NCBI GenBank assembly: GCA_014444615.1
Contig: PVXE01000003.1
Location: forward strand, 1 to 64,000
DNA: 64,000 nucleotides
Source of the DNA: Tagaea sp. CACIAM 22H2
GTDB lineage: Bacteria > Pseudomonadota > Alphaproteobacteria > CACIAM-22H2
Reading direction: 5' to 3'
Of this stretch, positions 60,233-64,000 are shown piece by piece. Positions within the stretch are counted from its first letter, which is position 1. Every line of letters starts with the position of its first letter. A program made the translations under genes and the position numbers. The notes under the pieces are model-generated. The model was not told the DNA's origin, made no database searches, and was given only the letters and a program-made list of their open reading frames with translations.

Positions 60233-60937
60233 CTAATCGTGAAGCGCCAATACGACCCGGCGATTGCGTTTGCCCTTGCTTTCGATCTTTTCGACCGCGA
60301 TGCGGCCGATTTCCCCGGTCCGGGCGACATGCGTACCGCCGCAAGGTTGCAAATCCACCCCGGCGATATCCAGCAATCTGATCTTTCCGGTACCGCGCGG
60401 CGGCTTGACCGACATGGTGCGCACCAGATCGGGCTTCGCGTCGAGTTCGGCTTCGTCGATCCAGCGCGGCGCCACTTGATGGTTCTCGCCGATCAAGCGG
60501 TTGATCTCGGCTTCTATTTTGTCCTTATCGAACACGACGTCGCCGGGGTCGAAATCCAGACGCGAACGCTCCGCCCCGATCTGCCCGCCGGTCACGCCCG
60601 CCGGGATGACGGCGCACAGCAAATGCAGACTCGTGTGCATCCGCATATGGCGGTGGCGGCGGTCCCAATCGATCTCGGCGGTGAGTTCGCTGCCGATCGC
60701 CGGCGCTTCCGAACCGGGGGCCAGGAGATGCAGAATCCCCGCTTCGCCTTTGCGCGTGTCGGTCACGGCAAGGCGCTTGCCGTCGTCAAAAATCAGCGTG
60801 CCCGTATCGCCCGGTTGGCCGCCGCCCATCGGATAGAAAACCGTCCGGTCGAGCACGACGCCTTCCGGCCCCGAAGCGACCACGCGCGCGCGGCAGGATT
60901 TGAGATAGGAATCCTCGCGGAACAGCTCCTGGGTCAT
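60233..60937 (-). CDS. AlaX-family alanyl-tRNA editing protein
   Basis: A 234-residue free-standing editing domain that removes wrongly attached serine (or glycine) from tRNA-Ala. The zinc motifs are visible: HTSLHL (HxxxH, near 101-105) and CGGTHVARTGEI near the end, with FYPMGGGQPGDTG in the first domain. It is a long AlaX, as it retains the N-terminal beta domain. Its ATG overlaps the end of the threonine dehydratase gene (ATGA). Confidence 0.92.
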   Translation of the reverse strand: MTQELFREDSYLKSCRARVVASGPEGVVLDRTVFYPMGGGQPGDTGTLIFDDGKRLAVTDTRKGEAGILHLLAPGSEAPAIGSELTAEIDWDRRHRHMRMHTSLHLLCAVIPAGVTGGQIGAERSRLDFDPGDVVFDKDKIEAEINRLIGENHQVAPRWIDEAELDAKPDLVRTMSVKPPRGTGKIRLLDIAGVDLQPCGGTHVARTGEIGRIAVEKIESKGKRNRRVVLALHD

Positions 60938-61905
60938 GCGTCGTCCTTTTGCGAAATAATACGCGCGAACATCGCGCGGTCGACATTGCCGCCGGACAAG
61001 ATCAATCCGACCCGCTTGCCGGCATTGAGATGTCTTTCGGCGAGGGCTGCGGCCAATCCCGCCGCCCCCGCCCCTTCGGCGACATTATGCGTGTCGGAGA
61101 AATAGGCGCGCATCGCCCCTTCGATCTGCGCTTCGGAAACGCGCACGATCCGCGCCGCCCCCTTCCAGATGACCTCCAGTGCGCCTTCGACGGGCACGCG
61201 GCACGCCATGCCGTCGGCCAGCGTGTCGGCGGTGTTGGTCGAGACGGGCTTATGCGCTTCGAACGACAGGGCATAGGCGGGCGCGTTTTCCGCGACCACG
61301 CCGATCACTTCGGTCGCAAGGCCCAACGCATCGCGCGCGGCGATCACGCCGCAAATGCCCGAGCCCAAGCCGATCGGCACATAGACGCGATCGAGCGCCG
61401 GTGCCGCCCGGAAGAATTCGAGCGCGTAGGTCGAGACGCCGCGCACCAAATCGGGAAGAAAAGAGCCGACGAAGTGAAGCCCGCGCGACGCCGCCAAGTC
61501 GCGCGCGTGTTCGAGGGCCGCTTGGAAATCATGGCCGTGCTCGACCAATTCGGCACCCAAAGCGCGCATCGCGGCGTTCTTTTCGGTGGAGTTGCCGTGC
61601 GGCACGACGATCGTCGCCTTCAACCCCGCGCGCGCTGCGCCGAAGGCGATCGATTGGCCATGATTGCCACGCGTGGCCGAGATCACGCCCGGCAGCCCCG
61701 GCTTCGCCGCAGCCAGATCGGCCATGTGCAAAATGCCACCGCGCACCTTGAAGGCGCCGACGGGTGTGTGATTCTCGTGCTTCACCCAGATCTCAGCGCC
61801 CACCCGCGCGCTGAGCAGCGGCCAGTGATATTGCGGCGTGGGCGGTATAGCGCGGCGCAAACGCTCGGCGGCCGCATCGAGTTCGGACAAGGTAAATTGC
61901 GACAT
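60934..61905 (-). CDS. Threonine/serine dehydratase-like PLP enzyme
   Basis: A 323-residue fold-type II PLP enzyme. The cofactor lysine is in KHENHTPVGAFKVRGG, the glycine loop is GLGSGICGVIAA, and ATRGNHGQSIAFGA is the typical SGNHGQ variant. It lacks the C-terminal ACT domain, so it is a catabolic or general threonine/serine dehydratase (or racemase) rather than the isoleucine enzyme IlvA. The alanyl-tRNA editing gene follows by overlap; why these two are joined is not obvious. Confidence 0.9.
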   Translation of the reverse strand: MSQFTLSELDAAAERLRRAIPPTPQYHWPLLSARVGAEIWVKHENHTPVGAFKVRGGILHMADLAAAKPGLPGVISATRGNHGQSIAFGAARAGLKATIVVPHGNSTEKNAAMRALGAELVEHGHDFQAALEHARDLAASRGLHFVGSFLPDLVRGVSTYALEFFRAAPALDRVYVPIGLGSGICGVIAARDALGLATEVIGVVAENAPAYALSFEAHKPVSTNTADTLADGMACRVPVEGALEVIWKGAARIVRVSEAQIEGAMRAYFSDTHNVAEGAGAAGLAAALAERHLNAGKRVGLILSGGNVDRAMFARIISQKDDA

Positions 61906-61976
61906 TGCGGTTAATCGTCGTTTAATCGGCTGCGTTTAAGAAGGACAGATGTCGTCCTCTCGCCACCTTTGAGGCC

Positions 61977-62507
61977 ATGGCCCGCACTGTCAACCCCACC
62001 GCCGAGGCCGAACGTTTCCTGGGCGCCTTGGACGAGAAGTCTCTCGCCCTCGACGCGGCGATCGCCCACGCCAAAAGCGGCGTGGCGCATTCGTCCTTCG
62101 CCGCCTACAAGACGTTTTCGGACGCCGCGTCGGATTTCGACGGATTCTGCATTCTGATCGAGTACCGGATCAAGAAGATCCCCGGCGACGCGGAACGTGC
62201 CGGGTTCGAAAGCCGGCTGCTGACTGCGCGCGTTCACGCGATGACGCGCATGTTGAAGGCCTCGATCGAGCTGATCGGCGCGGTCGCCAATCAGAAGGAA
62301 TTGCCGCTAGGCGCCAAGGACGTGTTCCTGCGTGAGTTGCGGTCGATCTACAACCTCAAAAACACGCTGTCGCGCCCGCCTTTCCTGGGCCAATTGCCGG
62401 GCGACACCACGCACGATCTGGATCTGGCGGAGAAAATTCTGCGGGAGATCATCGACAAGGCGCCCGCCTTGCTGGAATTGACGCCTGCCGACCCCGAGCC
62501 CGCCTGA
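61977..62507 (+). CDS. Hypothetical helical protein
   Basis: A 176-residue, all-helical soluble protein. VNPTAEAERFLGALDEKSLALDAAIAHAKSG and LREIIDKAPALLEL are the first and last helices; the middle holds FDGFCILIEYRIKKIPGDAERAGF. No family recognised. It starts at ATG 61977 after a GAGG site and is followed 95 bases later by the kinase-like gene on the same strand, with which it may be functionally linked. Confidence 0.6.
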   Translation: MARTVNPTAEAERFLGALDEKSLALDAAIAHAKSGVAHSSFAAYKTFSDAASDFDGFCILIEYRIKKIPGDAERAGFESRLLTARVHAMTRMLKASIELIGAVANQKELPLGAKDVFLRELRSIYNLKNTLSRPPFLGQLPGDTTHDLDLAEKILREIIDKAPALLELTPADPEPA

Positions 62508-62602
62508 CAACGTCCAAAATCCGGCCCTTGACCCCGGCGCCCAAGGCGTGAAACTCCATACCCGGCGCCGCGTTTGCGCGGCGGGAAGGGTTTATCGGAT
62601 TC

Positions 62603-64000
62603 ATGGCCGACGACGGCGAATTGGCGGAAGCAACGGTCGGCGCCGTCGAGGCGGGCTTGCGCGCCGCGCTGGGCGGCCGCGAATCCGTCACGCTGGGCGA
62701 GCGGATCAAGATCCACCCGACCCAAACCGTGTTGGACATGGCCAGCCCCCTGGCCGAGGCCTTCGCCGCCAGCGATTCGACCCGCCCGGACACGGCTTGC
62801 GTGGCGCTGGTCGCGCGTCCCGAACAATTGCCGCGCGTGGGCGCTTGCGCGCAGTTGCGCACTTACGAACATGCGGGCGTGGTCAAGCTGCTGGAAGCGG
62901 GGCCCGTAACCTGGCCCGACGGCGCGCAGCGTTTCGCCATGGTCTACGAAACCCCGGCCGGACCGCCGCTGCTGCGCAAAGGCAAGCGGATCGAGGCGAT
63001 GGATGCGCGCCTGCTCGCGCGCATGTTCGTGATCCCGGCCGCCCAGGTGCTGACCGAATACAACCGGCGCGGTGTGGCGCATCGCGCGATCCGGCCCGAC
63101 AACGTGTTCTGGTACGACTACGGCAAAACGCGCCTGACGCTGGGGCCCGCCACCGTCGGCCCCGCCGGCGCGATGCAGCCCGCCGTGTGCGAAACGCTGG
63201 AAATGGCGATTTGCGACTCCTACGGCAAAGGGCTTGGCACGCCGGGCGACGACCTGTTTTCGCTGGGCGTTACGGTGCTGGCTTTGCTGCGCGGCGAATG
63301 GCCGCTCGCCGATCTGACGGACGAGCAGATCTTGGAAAAGCGGATGGAGCTCGGCAGCTGGGACGCGCTGGCCGGCAAGTACAATCCGCCGACCGAAATG
63401 TACGATCTGCTGCGCGGGCTGTTGTGCGACGACCCGAACGAGCGCTGGTCGCTGGCCACGCTCGCCAAATGGGCCGAAGGCTCGCGCCCGCAATTGCCGC
63501 GCTTCACCATGCCGCCCAAGGCGCGCGAACCCTTCCTGTTCGAAGGCAAGCTTTTGCGCACGGGCCGCGAAATCGCGATCGCGATGGGCAAGAATCCGCA
63601 GCCCGCCGCCGCGATTTTGCGCACCGGCCTGTTGCGCGATTGGGCGCGCCGCGCTTTGCCCGACGACATCGCTTCGCGCAAGCTCGACACCATGTCCGGC
63701 CCCGGCAGCCCCGCCGCGCGCGACGGCGACGGACCGCTGGTCGCGCGCGCGTGCATGGCGCTCGATCCGACCGGACCCTTGCGGGTCGCGGGCTACGCGT
63801 TCCGGCCCGACGGGATCGCCGCCGCCCTGGGCCGCGCCTTCACCGCCGACCGCCAGATGCTGCCCGCGATCGACGCGGCGATCCGGGCGGGCCTGCATCT
63901 GGAATGGGCCGACGCGCAGAAAGCCGCGAACCCCAACCAGAAATCCACGACGCGGCGCATCAACGCCTTCGAGCGTTTGGGACGCTGGGCGAACGAGCCG
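62603..64000 (+). CDS. Kinase-fold protein lacking the catalytic aspartate, 3' end outside window
   Basis: At least 466 residues, running off the right edge. Residues about 80-280 have a Ser/Thr protein kinase layout: a long helix (LLARMFVIPAAQVLTEYNRRG), the catalytic loop HRAIRPDNVF (160-169), and the F-helix pattern GDDLFSLGVTVLALLRGEWPL (216-236). In the catalytic loop the essential HRD aspartate is alanine (HRA), and the DFG position reads LTLGP. The ATP-binding lysine is not clear. It is therefore probably a pseudokinase, with an extra C-terminal domain (about 300 onward) of unknown type. The helical protein upstream may be a partner. Confidence 0.75.
   Translation, partial: MADDGELAEATVGAVEAGLRAALGGRESVTLGERIKIHPTQTVLDMASPLAEAFAASDSTRPDTACVALVARPEQLPRVGACAQLRTYEHAGVVKLLEAGPVTWPDGAQRFAMVYETPAGPPLLRKGKRIEAMDARLLARMFVIPAAQVLTEYNRRGVAHRAIRPDNVFWYDYGKTRLTLGPATVGPAGAMQPAVCETLEMAICDSYGKGLGTPGDDLFSLGVTVLALLRGEWPLADLTDEQILEKRMELGSWDALAGKYNPPTEMYDLLRGLLCDDPNERWSLATLAKWAEGSRPQLPRFTMPPKAREPFLFEGKLLRTGREIAIAMGKNPQPAAAILRTGLLRDWARRALPDDIASRKLDTMSGPGSPAARDGDGPLVARACMALDPTGPLRVAGYAFRPDGIAAALGRAFTADRQMLPAIDAAIRAGLHLEWADAQKAANPNQKSTTRRINAFERLGRWANEP

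Overview
The window is high-GC, densely packed bacterial chromosome. The gene order rplU-rpmA-obgE-proB-proA-nadD-rsfS-rlmH (42.3-36.4 kb, minus strand), the Bfd/bacterioferritin pair with Fur-like boxes, TRAP/TAXI transporters, BluB and many ATGA/GTGA overlaps fit an alphaproteobacterium, probably of the Rhodospirillales type. The placement is inferred from gene content only.

Layout. 0-2 kb: an unknown three-gene operon and the iron-storage pair bfd-bfr, each next to a Fur-like box. 2-5.9 kb: a fumarylacetoacetate hydrolase-family enzyme, BluB, an MFS permease overlapping a flavin reductase, and a secreted unknown protein. 5.9-14.2 kb (plus): a polysaccharide operon with two paralogous methyltransferases, three GT4-type glycosyltransferases, an AsnB-like amidotransferase and a Wzx-type flippase. 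14.1-21.3 kb (minus): a catabolic unit with an IclR regulator, HMG-CoA lyase, family III CoA-transferase, TRAP transporter (DctP, DctQ, DctM) and an extra TAXI binding protein. 21.4-36.4 kb: nucleotide-sugar genes. These are RfbF with an NTF2-like protein and a GNAT, a PLP sugar aminotransferase, an aldo/keto reductase, a membrane nucleotide-sugar dehydratase, the full dTDP-rhamnose set (rfbA, B, C, D), an extra epimerase, and an operon of a GHMP sugar kinase, a two-subunit TPP enzyme and a ColD-like 3-dehydratase. 36.4-43.6 kb: the housekeeping operon and a UPF0104-type membrane protein.

At 43.6 kb a tRNA-Ser(CGA) gene carries an integrated element of about 7.3 kb, bounded by a 16-bp direct repeat (43718-43733 and 51045-51060). 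It encodes a P4-type tyrosine integrase, an AlpA-like HTH protein, a replication-like winged-helix protein, a run of small unknown proteins, and a DUF2335 membrane protein on the opposite strand at the right end. No capsid, terminase or relaxase is recognisable. It looks like a compact satellite or cryptic island. Just outside the right end lies the hairpin that probably once terminated the tRNA transcript, followed by a gene-poor, lower-GC stretch (51-54.5 kb) with three unrecognised genes.

54.5-64 kb: a sorbosone/glucose dehydrogenase-like quinoprotein divergent from a NitT/TauT-type ABC transporter, a DUF3298-like protein coupled to a pentapeptide-repeat protein, an AlaX editing enzyme coupled to a threonine dehydratase, a small unknown protein, and a kinase-fold protein lacking its catalytic aspartate that runs off the window.

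The most interesting regions are the GHMP kinase/TPP enzyme/ColD-like operon, a possible new route to a branched deoxy sugar (32-36.4 kb), the tRNA-Ser element (43.7-51.1 kb), and the unknown genes beside it (51-54.5 kb).
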